DNA from: Ixodes scapularis
Taxonomy: Eukaryota; Arthropoda; Arachnida; Ixodida; Ixodidae
Assembly: GCF_016920785.2 (NCBI RefSeq)
Contig: NW_024609835.1
Location: forward strand, 174,712,995 to 174,776,994
DNA length: 64,000 bases
Reading direction: 5' to 3'
Shown here: positions 11,090 through 20,236 of the stretch, piece by piece
Position numbering within the stretch: position 1 is the stretch's first letter
Layout of the letters: each line of letters opens with the position of its first letter
Notes under the pieces: model-generated
The model's database searches: none
Told to the model about the DNA's origin: nothing
The model's input: the letters and a program-made list of their open reading frames with translations, nothing else
Translations under genes and position numbers: made by a program

Positions 11090-11440
11090 ATGGCAGCGTG
11101 ACGTTGAGTGTGCAAACGTATTATGATTTGAAACACTCGTTGAGGCAAGTGACAACATAGCTTCCACTGCATTAATAGGGCGCTTGGTACCAAAGTACGA
11201 CGGTAAAGAACGTCGTACGTCACGGGCAAGGCATATAAACAATTAGATATAAGAAATCCAAACCACAATAGGACAATCATGCAAGGAAAACGTCATGCCC
11301 AGTGTCGCAGTGTACAAGGCATTGTGAAGTTTAATCTTATTCCAATCGTGGTAATTCGCTAGAATTGTTCAGTTGTTCGTGGTGATTTTCTACCGTAACC
11401 ATCATCATCATAATACATTTGTTTGAGACCTGCCTTCTGG
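11090..11440. other. No gene seen
   Basis: Short open frames only, with no motifs. A small ATC-rich patch lies near 11400. Confidence 0.5.
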
Positions 11441-11611
11441 TCGCTGAACCCCCGCTTTTCGTGAAAGTAAACGCTCTGTGTTTTTTTTTTTTTTAAATTT
11501 TTATATTTATTATTGTACTCCGAAGCCTTGATTGTAAGTTGTTTTGAAACATGTAGTGCTTGGAGAGAATATTAATAAAGAATCGTTTCCAGCAAAAAAA
11601 AAAAAAAAAAA
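11441..11611 (+). mobile_element. Poly(A)-tailed 3' end of a retroposed transcript
   Basis: AATAAA at 11574-11579 is followed 15 bases later by 18 A (11594-11611), the arrangement left by reverse transcription of a polyadenylated RNA. A T15 tract lies upstream near 11480. No protein-coding part is visible before it, so this may be the 3' UTR of a LINE or of a processed pseudogene. The left limit is a guess and no target duplication was found. Confidence 0.45.
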
Positions 11612-12280
11612 GAAGAATTAAGTTGCAGCGCGACGTGTGCAGCGCTTTTGAATCCGACGGTTGCAACAAGAGAGTGGATCATTCCAACCATTTAACTACT
11701 TACTGATTTCCGCCTCAAACGCATTTTCCTAATAGGATGTTAAACTGAGGTTATAGAGGCGAAAAACAAATACCAGAAAATCATGAGCTCGCATCGCCAC
11801 TGCCCAGTGGCACGCACACATATTTTTGTATCAACGCAGCCACGACTGGTGATAGCGCTAGACTTGGATAGTCACTGTAAAAACCGATATTCATACACTC
11901 GTGGGCCACCGTTTTTAACTGCTTACGTCCTCGTGTGCGCATCGGGCCCTCGGGTGCGCATCGGGTCGGTTCAAAACACTTTATGGAGTCTAAGATTTTG
12001 GCACTGCGCAGCGGCTAAGCGCGGCCGATAGATATCATTTCCATGCGTCCACCGAAAAAGGCATCCACCAAAAAAGGACACGACGGAGTAAAAACGGTGG
12101 ATGCGTGTTATGTGAGATTTACAAGCTACATCACAATGATCTCGCGAAATAATAGCATCTCATTTACGCAGACACAGAGCTCCAGGCCAGCTACCAAATT
12201 CCTCTTTCCTGTCGGCTTTTCTCAATATTTCTCCTGAATTTTGTAAACACGTGTCACCTCCTACCTCACCCCCCTGCGGG
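11612..12280. other. No gene; short direct repeat
   Basis: GTGCGCATCGGG occurs twice within about 30 bases near 11935-11965. Otherwise nothing assignable; open frames here are short and without motifs. Confidence 0.5.
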
Positions 12281-12390
12281 CACAACGCCGCATGAGCGCA
12301 AGTTCATGCGGCGTTGTGAAGCTTTCGCCATCGAAGGCGCCTTCGATGCTTCGATGGCGAAAGCGTGAAGCTTTCGCCATCGAAGGCGCC
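12281..12390. repeat. Cluster of perfect inverted and direct repeats
   Basis: First hairpin: CACAACGCCGCATGA at 12281-12295 and its exact complement at 12304-12318, with an 8-base loop. Second: GCTTTCGCCATCGAAG at 12321-12336 and its exact complement at 12349-12364. The stretch starting GTGAAGCTTTCGCC at 12316 is then repeated directly at 12365. The short open frames across it (about 60-65 codons on both strands) follow from the symmetry and are not convincing genes. Confidence 0.85.
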
Positions 12391-12794
12391 TTGTCACAAT
12401 TGGGAGCTCGTAGCCTTTCGCCTCTTCTAAGCACTCCCAAATCCCCACTCAAGCTAACCAGCCCCCCCTCTCCTAATGATGGCCTTTAGGCGCCGCGGTA
12501 GTACCGCCTGCCTGTTTTGTCCGCGGGCCAGAAGCATCATGCATCTTCTGGGTTTCTTGCTTCCACACGGGGGAAGCAGACAAACGCTCGCCGACGTCGT
12601 CTTGTCGGAATCCATTCAGTTCGCTGTCCCCTCTTTGCTCGCTCTCAACTGGTTGTCAATCAGGTTCATGAGTCCTGCCTGTCATTTTCTTCTGGTTTTG
12701 ACTTTTCAAGCAAGTCTCTCCTTCGCCCCGGTGCTTTTTGTGCTTGGCGGAGATGAGGCGGGTGGTAGGTCAGCATGCATAGAAGGGTCATTTC
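12391..12794. other. No gene seen
   Basis: Mixed composition with overlapping short frames on both strands and no recognisable motif. Confidence 0.45.
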
Positions 12795-12884
12795 ATTTTC
12801 ATTTAATTTATTTCGGTTCAGGAGAGACGGAGGTACAGCAGATAGGCCGAAGGCCCATAACAGATAACCTGCAAACACGCAAAC

Positions 12885-12916
<32 letters not shown>

Positions 12917-12930
12917 AGGGGGAGGGGGGG
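12795..12930. mobile_element. Retroposon 3' ends: LINE-like tail and A28 tract
   Basis: On the minus strand, GGGCCTTCGGCC (a small hairpin) precedes AATAAATTAAATG-type sequence, which resembles the terminal hairpin and tail of CR1/RTE-like LINEs. On the plus strand a run of 28 A at 12886-12913 is followed by a G-rich stretch to 12930. The two signals have opposite orientation and may belong to different insertions. Confidence 0.35.
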
Positions 12931-12974
12931 CTCGGCAGCTCGGTCCTGAGGAAAGGAGGGGCTCAAGCCCACCC

Positions 12975-13065
12975 TGCCCCCCCGCTTCCGGAGCCCCTGA
13001 GTAGGATGACAAGAGCGCTCTTGTCTGTCTACTTCCTCGTCTTTGTATTTTTTGCGGTTCTTTAA
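12975..13065 (-). repeat. Interspersed repeat, copy 2
   Basis: Reverse-oriented relative of 9727-9795. It shares the blocks around GACGAGGAAGTAG and GGCTCCGGAAG and carries the palindrome AAGAGCGCTCTT, which copy 1 lacks. Confidence 0.6.
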
Positions 13066-13630
13066 GTGATCATGAACCAACTGGCCCAAATTGATACCTT
13101 AATACTCATGCATCGATTTCGAATCGTTGAATCATTGATCGACTCGCTCCGGCAATAGGCCCATCTCGACTTTGCTGTTTTCAGTTTTGGACAAAAGACA
13201 CACTCGTCGACACGGGATTTTCAAATAAAACGTTTATAAACACCTTCGAGCCAGAGTGAGCTGCCTTCGATCGTTCCCTGCAATATTCTTATTTCACGCG
13301 TCCTTGTTCACATTATATTTCATTATTCTGGATGATACGAAACGCCAAAAACTTTCTCGGTGTTCTGGATCTAAAACGACAAAAAACCTGATAGGGAATT
13401 CAACCGCTGTCAAATGATACAATCTTTGGAGAACTCGCTTCCGATTTCTATCGGTAAAGCGTTCAATGCCGCACTTCTGGCGTCGCCGCACTGGCGGATG
13501 CCATAATACGGGGCCACAAACGTTCTCGGTGAATTGAAATACGCCATCCGCGGCACACAAGAACACAAGACGCGCCCCAAGTCAGATACCCAGCACTTTG
13601 GAGCAGGGGCGTATATCCATTCGAAGTCCC

Positions 13631-13665
13631 GGGGGGGGGAGGGGGGGGGGGGGGAGGAGGAGGGG
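13631..13665 (+). repeat. G-rich tract
   Basis: Runs of 9 and 14 G, then GGA triplets. By composition this can form G-quadruplexes. It is also a typical place for sequencing slippage. Confidence 0.85.
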
Positions 13666-15429
13666 CGATATACAGTTCGCGGTGGCAGCCACCTTAAAAA
13701 TAGCTTCCCATAAAAAAAAAAAAATGTAACGCAAAAAGAACACAAAAACAGACCCAGTTTTTTTATATTGCAGTACTGAACATCATGATTTCGAGTGTCG
13801 GTGATGTACATATCACAAAATGGTGATTTGGAGTCTTGTTTTGTTTTTATACAAGTAAGGGTTTAAATAAGTGAGGATACCGGTTCGTCAGTGAGCCTAT
13901 TTATAAATACACGTTGATGGTAAGTTAGCTGTACACTAAATATAATGCTCGCATGCGAACAGTGTAGTGTTTGAAAAGCGGGGCGTCTGATGTGTCCTCG
14001 GTAGATGAGAAATTCAGCCAGCACACTACGGGCATACAAGCATTGAGGCCGCATTGGCTGCGCGTGCGCCGAAGTGTTATCAGAGGCAGAAAGCTGGCGG
14101 CCAATATTGAGAAGGCTGGAGTACGGAGGAGTTAGACCGCTGCTGAAAGGGTAGAGTCTCAGCCACCGCATGGAGCTGTGGTAGAAGGGAGAAACAATCC
14201 CTCATTCGAGGGCCGTAAAAGAACGCGCCTGTTCGCTCTTGTCGGCCTTGGGAACGGGGCTTCTGGGGCGCAGTAATTAGGGAGTTTTCGTAGACTCCGC
14301 TACGGCTGTCCGGAACGAAGACGGAAGACGCCACTACTGCGCATGCGCGGCGCTAGGTTTGCCTGCAGAGTCCCGGATCCCGTAGCTGGTTGCGGAGAGC
14401 CGTTGCGGGACAGCGAAAACGATCTACAAAAACTCCCCTTTAACCATTTCTACAGACCATTCACAATTCTGAATCTCCACCACTCATGGCCGGTTCACTT
14501 TTGGACAATGCAGTTCCGCTAAACCAAATTCACACCAAGTCATCAACCCAACCGACTGGCGGGGTTTGGAGCGTTTGACGACGTTTTGCAGCGATGCATT
14601 GTGAAACGGCCGTCGGCCGCTCTCAGGTGCGGCTGTGTGTATGTTCTTCTCTTTTTTTGGCCGCGTCGGATGTTTTAAAGCAAGAGCAGTCATGGATGGC
14701 ATTAAATAAAGACATTTTCTCAACTGAACTCACCGCCCCACACACAGGAAGAGAGGCGTGAGAGAACCGCAGTCACTGCCGGCTTTGGCTTTTCCCTCAC
14801 ACGTGGCATTCCGCGCATGCATGATTGAGAGCTCGCCACCTACTCCCCCCTTTTATTATGTCATAGCTAGCCGATACGGGTCAAGAAAGTAACAAAGAAT
14901 ATTAAGAACATTTTTTTACAGAGGACATTGATCACGGCAGTCCATCTAGTGGGAAGGAGAAAAGAGTAACCTCTGACGTCTGTGTTTATTCGGGCAACTC
15001 TCGTCCCAGTCGTCATGAGCAATCTCCGGCTTTAAAAATCCAGCTTGTCGAAGGATCTGCCCTCGACTGATCTCTTACATATATTCCGATTTTTAAACAA
15101 CGATGGATGTTTCCGGGTAAAACTAAATTTGATCAGCTGAATGCAAGCCCCGGACAGAGGCAGACAGCACGCTAAAACTGACTATTTTATTGAACTTTGG
15201 AATAGAGCAAACACACCACGCATTACCTATCAGAGCCAAGTTGTATTTTTTAAGTTTGGTTGATATGAGTGAAAACTATCGAAGATGATGGGATAGATAA
15301 ATGGCAAAGTCCAGAAAAATAAACGGCCAGAAATTTACTAATACCAAAAACAGTTAGAGCCTGGATCTATTGCCAACGTTAATGAATCCGTACGTAGGCG
15401 TTGATCAGTAATTGTCCCCGGGAATCAAT
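13666..15429. other. No gene; unassigned DNA
   Basis: Only short frames without domains. An A13 tract lies near 13711. There are no tandem repeats, RNA genes or splice-supported exons that I can defend. Confidence 0.5.
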
Positions 15430-15544
15430 TGTAATCGGTTGGTTTTGGCTGGTTTTATTGTGCGTAGATCAAAGGTAAATACATTAGAAATATAACAGAA
15501 GGAGGTCCCAGAGTCAGAGACTGGAACGGGACCTCCTGTTAATG

Positions 15545-15665
15545 GTAGCAATAATAATAAAACAAATTTACAGCAGTCAGAATAGAAAATAAATTATAAC
15601 ATGAATAAGTGAAACACAGAACTAATTGCAGTGATATAAAATGAACAAAATAACAGTAAGTTAAA
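15545..15665 (-). repeat. 3' tail fragment of the CR1-like LINE, inside the LTR
   Basis: GAATAAGTGAAACACAG followed by AT-rich sequence parallels GAATAAGTGAAATGCAG at about 16505 in the tail of the large LINE next door. Both end in ATT-rich tails on the minus strand. GTTAA occurs on both sides and may be its target duplication. Confidence 0.55.
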
Positions 15666-15830
15666 CACTCTGTGAGGAGTGTCTGGCGAAGGACTATGCC
15701 AGGCGCACGTGCCGCGCACGTGCCGCGAGAGGACGAACACGGAATGGGAAAGACGACGAGGACGGACCGGGGGAACGTGCAGTTAGGTTCTGGGATTAAG
15801 GACGGACAGTAAAGGTTCCATCCTAACAAG

Positions 15831-15848
15831 TGGGGGCTCGTCCGGGAT
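15831..15848 (+). other. tRNA-Pro primer-binding site
   Basis: TGGGGGCTCGTCCGGGAT is the classic 18-base site complementary to the 3' end of proline tRNA, the minus-strand primer of many retroelements. It sits 2 bases after the probable LTR end and 5 bases before the gag ATG, which is the expected arrangement. Confidence 0.9.
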
Positions 15849-15853
15849 CGAAG

Positions 15854-16421
15854 ATGGACAACCTGGAGGTGCCAGATGAACTGATAGCCCGCCTTTTGAG
15901 ACAAACCGACGGATCCGTGATGCAGCGGGAGCGAGCTTCTGTTCAAGTGCGCCAACTGCTACTGACTGCTGCAGTGCCCCCAGCCAACGAACCCGAGGTG
16001 AGCGCGGCTGCAGTCCACCCGTCTGGCGGCCCTCTGCCGAGAATTGCGGCGCAGTTGCCGAAGTTCACAGGCTTCAGTGATCGACAGTCGCCCGAAGAAT
16101 TTATCAAGAGGCTAGAAAACTTTTGCTTGATTACGGGAGTCACCACTGAAAACCGTCTCAGCCAGGTCGTTCCGGCTGCACTGGATGGGAGCGCCAAATT
16201 ATGGTGGCGTTTTATCGGTAACTTCGGCAGTTGGGATGATTTCAAGACGGCGTTTCGTGCCGAGTTTGCCTCAATCGACGCCAAGCGACGTCTAAAGGAC
16301 GAGTTGAGACACCGCACTCAACACCCCGAGGAGAACCTCAAGGAATTCATTTACACCATCGCCGAATTTTACGAAAGAATCGGGGAAGAGGTGCCCGACT
16401 CAGAAAAGGTCGACCGCGTGC
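15854..16421 (+). pseudogene. gag: Retrotransposon gag, 3'-truncated
   Basis: Starts at ATG 15854 (MDNLEVPDELIARLLRQ) right after the primer-binding site; about 189 codons remain. The part around LPKFTGFSDRQSPEEFIKRL, LVPAAL-like VVPAALDGSAKLWW, and WDDFKTAFRAEFAS followed by QHPEENLKEFIYTIAEFYER has the helical pattern of Ty3/gypsy capsid (retrotransposon gag family). The frame is intact up to DSEKVDRV and then runs into LINE sequence, stopping at 16504. The nucleocapsid knuckle and all of pol are missing. Clean preservation of the frame suggests that the element was fairly young when interrupted. Confidence 0.85.
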
Positions 16422-16603
16422 ATAATAATTATAAACTTATAAATAAAATAACACTGAATAAACAGAGCAAGGTTATAACAGTTGGAATTGCAAATCACTT
16501 TTGAGAATAAGTGAAATGCAGTACTAAATACAATAATATGAGAGACAAAATGGCAATTATCAAAAAGAGAGATACACAATGACGTCATGACAGCAATGTA
16601 TGA

Positions 16604-19466
16604 CTAAAAGGACTGAAGAAATATGCGAAGTTTCTGCTTAAACACGTGAATTGATGGTGATTGCTTGATGGCTAAAGGTAATGAATTCCACACAGCCGTG
16701 GCTGAGAAGTTGGTGGTAAATTTACCATAGTTAGTCCTAGGCTTAGGCAATAACAAGTTATGATGAAATGCGAATCGAGTTATCTTATGCTGTGGAAACT
16801 GATTATCGTTAAGAAGTGTTAGAGCGAGTTTGCCGATCACGAAACTATACACAAGTCACCCGAGGGTATGTTTATTTAAATTGCTAACAGATAAAATATT
16901 AAAAGCACGGAAAAACCAAGAAATATCAGATGAAAAGTGACTAAAGGTGATGATACGAAATGCTTGATTTTGGACGTGCTGCAATGGAGACAAATGTGTG
17001 CGATAAGTATTTCCCCACGAAGATATGCAGTAGTTAAGATGACTATGTATAAATGCGTAGTAGAGGGAAATGAGCGTATCGATGTGGAAAAAGGCGCGTA
17101 CTTTGATTAATGCTCTTATGCCGAATGCTGCTTTTCTAGTTAAGGAGTTATTATGCCTGTGGAATTTTAAATGAGTGTCTAATTCAACTCCAAGAAATAC
17201 AACGTGGCTTGCAGCCGTCAATACATTAGAGTTTAAGTGAACCGATGGAAGCCCTGGAACGATTTTGTTGGTTGATGTGAAAATGACAAAAGTAGATTTA
17301 GAAGCGTTAATGTTCAGTATATTACGCCGACACCAGTTAGCAACATTGACAGCGTCAGCGTTAATTTTGAGTAACAATGAGTCAAGGCTGTTATCGGAAG
17401 TAAAGATGGTAGTATCGTCAGCGTATAGTAAACAGTCAGAAAAATTAATGCACTGAGGAAGGTCGTTAATATATATTAGGAACAACAGAGGTCCAAGAAT
17501 GGAGCCCTGGGGGACGCCAATATTAGTAGTTCTAAAGTGGGAATCGGCATCAGAAATATAGACGACCTGTTGTCTGTCCTGTAAATAGTTGCTAATTAAT
17601 GCTGGTGTGGGACCAGTTATACCAATAGCGTCTAGTTTTGCAAAAAGTATATTATAGTTAATTGAATCAAAAGCTTTAGAAAGGTCAATAAATAAAGCAC
17701 CAGCAAATTTACCGCAGTCTATGGCTCTTTTAATATCATCAGTTAAGGAAATTAGTGCCAGGTCAGTTGAAAAACCAGCCCTAAAACCAAACTGACGGGG
17801 CGACAGGACGTTAAATTTTGAGAGGTAGCATGTGAGACGTATAACAACTAGTTTTTCAATAATTTTGCTAAAGAACGAAAGAATTGCAATCGGACGATAG
17901 TTAGTTAGTTACAAGGCGCGTATCACCCTTCTTAAAAACAGGTATTAGCTTAGCTACTTTCAATACGCTAGGAAAAACGCCAGTTTTAAATACGAGATTT
18001 ATAATGTAGGAAAGAACGTCACAGATTAAATGAGCTATTAGTTTAATATGAAAAGAATAAAAGCTGTCAAGACCAGCACTTGTTATTTTTAGGTTATGAA
18101 TGACAGTGCGGACTTCAACAGGAGATACGGGAAAAAGAAAGAAGCTATGAGGTAAGCGCTGATAATGGTGGTCGTGATGAATAAAAGGCTGAGGATGATC
18201 AGTGAAAAATGAGTCGCTAAAAGCGTTCGCAATGTCAGATAAGTAATTGTAGGTAACGTTGCCAAATTGAACAGAATTTATGGGGGCAGTCGTGGTCGTC
18301 CTGTTCATGAACGAGTTTAGTATTCTCCATTGCTTTTTGACGTCGTTACCAGCACGGTGAACTTCATTCTCGTAAAACCTTCGTTTAGCATCTTTAAGCA
18401 GCCTAGCTAGTGTATTACTATAATTTCGAAAACGAATCTTTAGCGGTAAATGAAAGGGTTGTCTTTTAGCCTTTTAATATAGGTTATCTTTTTTTCGCAG
18501 GCACCTCAGCAGACTAAATGTCATCCAAGGGCTGTAAGGAGTCAACGTATTCTTTTTACATGTGGTTATTGAAGAAGAAGCAGCCAGAGCCCTGGTAATA
18601 ATGGCACAGAGCTCGTCAAAGGCAACCTCAGGATGAGTGACGTTAGTTACTGCTGACCAATCAGAGTTAGATATAAGCTCAACAAACAATGAAGTGTTTA
18701 CTTTCTTCCTTGTTAGGCATACGTCGTTCTCATGGGAAACAAAATTCAATCGCACAAACACAGGGTAATGATTTGTGATAGAAACTTCGATAACGCCAGC
18801 GTCCGGAGATGTTAATAGATTAGACAGTGCGTGGTCAATTAGTGAAGCCTGTCCGCTGGCAGTGCACCTAGTTGGAGTGGTTATGAGACATTCGTAACCG
18901 TTGCCATTTAGACAGTTAATGTATTCATTATAACAAGAAGGGTTAGTATCGATTAGGTTAATATTAATGTCTCCCAAGATGATGACGTTTTTGCGTTCGA
19001 TTGATAGTCTATGGAGCACTTCGCTAAGCGCTAAACAAAATTCACTAGTGGAGGATGATGGTGAGCGATAAATGCATCCAACAATAATGTTTTTTCCGTC
19101 TTGCGAAAAGAATGATTCATGGAATTCTGCCCAGACAGATTCACAGCGAGGCAGGTTAGGCGTTGGGTCATGTCGACGATGATAATGAAAACTAGAAGAG
19201 ATAAATATAGCAGCCCCACCATGACTACTTCCAGCGCGATGGCAATATTCGGCTGAGTAAGAAGGAAAATCGTACAAGTTTTTATCGGATATACTCAGCC
19301 AAATTTCGGTAAGGCAAATAATAGAGAACTGATGCCGAACAGAAGATAAAAAGTTAGTAATGTCATCGGTGTGCTTGCGCAAGCTGCGCGCGTTAAAATG
19401 AATCAGCGATCTGCAAGGTAAAGAAAAGTAATGTTCTAGTTCAGAAGGTGAGACGAGCGATGCCAT
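16604..19466 (-). pseudogene. LINE ORF2 (EN-RT), broken, CR1-like
   Basis: Starts at ATG 19464-19466 (MASLVSPSELEHYF). Endonuclease motifs: HFNARSLRKHTDDI, CLTEIWLS, IYRSPSS, ILGDININL, SLIDHALSN. The final SDH-type motif reads TNHYPVF, so its conserved Asp is Asn. RT motifs: KLIPVFKKGD, NYRPIAILSFFSKI, FIDLSKAFDSI, GVPQGSILGPLLF, LLYADDTTIF. The C-terminal part resembles the thumb and tail of CR1-like elements; no RNase H domain is present. Damage seen: TAA at 18474-18476, a 4-bp tandem duplication at about 17905 (AACT three times) that shifts frame at TNYRP, and TGA at 16856-16858. The element is dead in cis. Confidence 0.88.
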
Positions 19467-19486
19467 TATGAAAGTTTAAGAATAAT

Positions 19487-20236
19487 TCAAGTGAAAATCG
19501 AAAGGTCTGAATCGGACGCTACGCGAAAGACGCGGCTCGCAGTATTTTGGCGAGCTTTGATATGGCAGTTATCAGTCCAAAGGAAGAGCCAACCTTTTTC
19601 CTTCTTCAGTGTTAGTGCCTTGAGAAATAACCGCTTGTTTTCAGGAGACAAATGTTCGTTAACGAAGACAGACTGCATATGTTGCCCCGAGAAACCCAGT
19701 GCGCGTGTGTTCAAACGCGCCTTGCGTGCTTTCTTGACAAACTCATTCTTTTTATCGCGGGAACAAAAGCGGGCGATGATGTTCTGGTGGCCATTTTTAG
19801 TTGGTACACGATGAACTATGTCTAGATCGGTGGGTGAGACGGGGCAGTCGACCTTTTCCCCAATTGCGGCCATTACGGCGACGCAATCCTCGCCTTGGGT
19901 GCAAGGTACCCCCTTGATTTCGACGTTGTTCAGTCGGGAGTATTGTTCGAGCTCTGCAACTCTTTTCCTCAGTGCCTCATTTTCGATTTTCAGGGCTTTG
20001 TTTGAGGTGAATAGTTCCATCTGTTGGCTACGCGCTTTCTCAACAACATCATTCAGAAGTTGAAGACTACCTGCCATTTCAGAAACCTCTTTTCTCATGC
20101 CACCGACATCTAGACCCGCATCCTGAAGCTTAACTTGCACTTTCACAACCAGCTGTTCAACAAGCTTATTCAGATTATCACTAAACCGTGCCTCCAAATC
20201 TTCAATTTTCTTATTCAACTCGACACAAGTAGGCAT
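19487..20236 (-). CDS. LINE ORF1 protein (coiled coil, L1-ORF1/Transposase_22-like)
   Basis: 249 codons from ATG 20234-20236 (MPTCVELNKKIEDLEARF), apparently intact. Residues about 5-110 are rich in heptad-like Leu/Ile/Val with charged residues, forming a coiled coil that would trimerise. AELEQYSRLNNVEIKGVP at about residues 92-109 is the hallmark joint to the RNA-binding domain found in ORF1 of CR1/L2/L1-like elements. The following part (VHRVPTKNGHQNIIARFCS, KKNEFVKKARK, VFVNEHLSPENKRLFLKAL) matches the usual C-terminal nucleic-acid-binding region. The likely role is an RNA chaperone binding the LINE RNA. The stop lies 20 bases before the ORF2 ATG. Confidence 0.85.
   Translation of the reverse strand: MPTCVELNKKIEDLEARFSDNLNKLVEQLVVKVQVKLQDAGLDVGGMRKEVSEMAGSLQLLNDVVEKARSQQMELFTSNKALKIENEALRKRVAELEQYSRLNNVEIKGVPCTQGEDCVAVMAAIGEKVDCPVSPTDLDIVHRVPTKNGHQNIIARFCSRDKKNEFVKKARKARLNTRALGFSGQHMQSVFVNEHLSPENKRLFLKALTLKKEKGWLFLWTDNCHIKARQNTASRVFRVASDSDLSIFT

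Larger units (their letters stand above)
15430..16421 (+). mobile_element. Ty3/gypsy-type LTR retrotransposon, 5' fragment
   Basis: The order is LTR end, primer-binding site, gag start, then truncation by another element. The LTR appears to end with CCTAACA at 15828. Its left edge is uncertain; TGTAATCGG at 15430 would give a TGT...ACA LTR of about 400 bp. Inside it lie the inverted repeat GGAGGTCCC/GGGACCTCC (15501-15509, 15528-15536) and a 120-bp LINE tail (15545-15665). Protease, RT, integrase and the 3' LTR are not in the window: the element stops at 16421 where a minus-strand LINE begins, and beyond that LINE lies satellite DNA. Confidence 0.7.

Noticed and set aside
12808..13089. Minus-strand frame ending in polyphenylalanine
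   Set aside because: It runs through an A28 tract and an interspersed repeat; not a protein.
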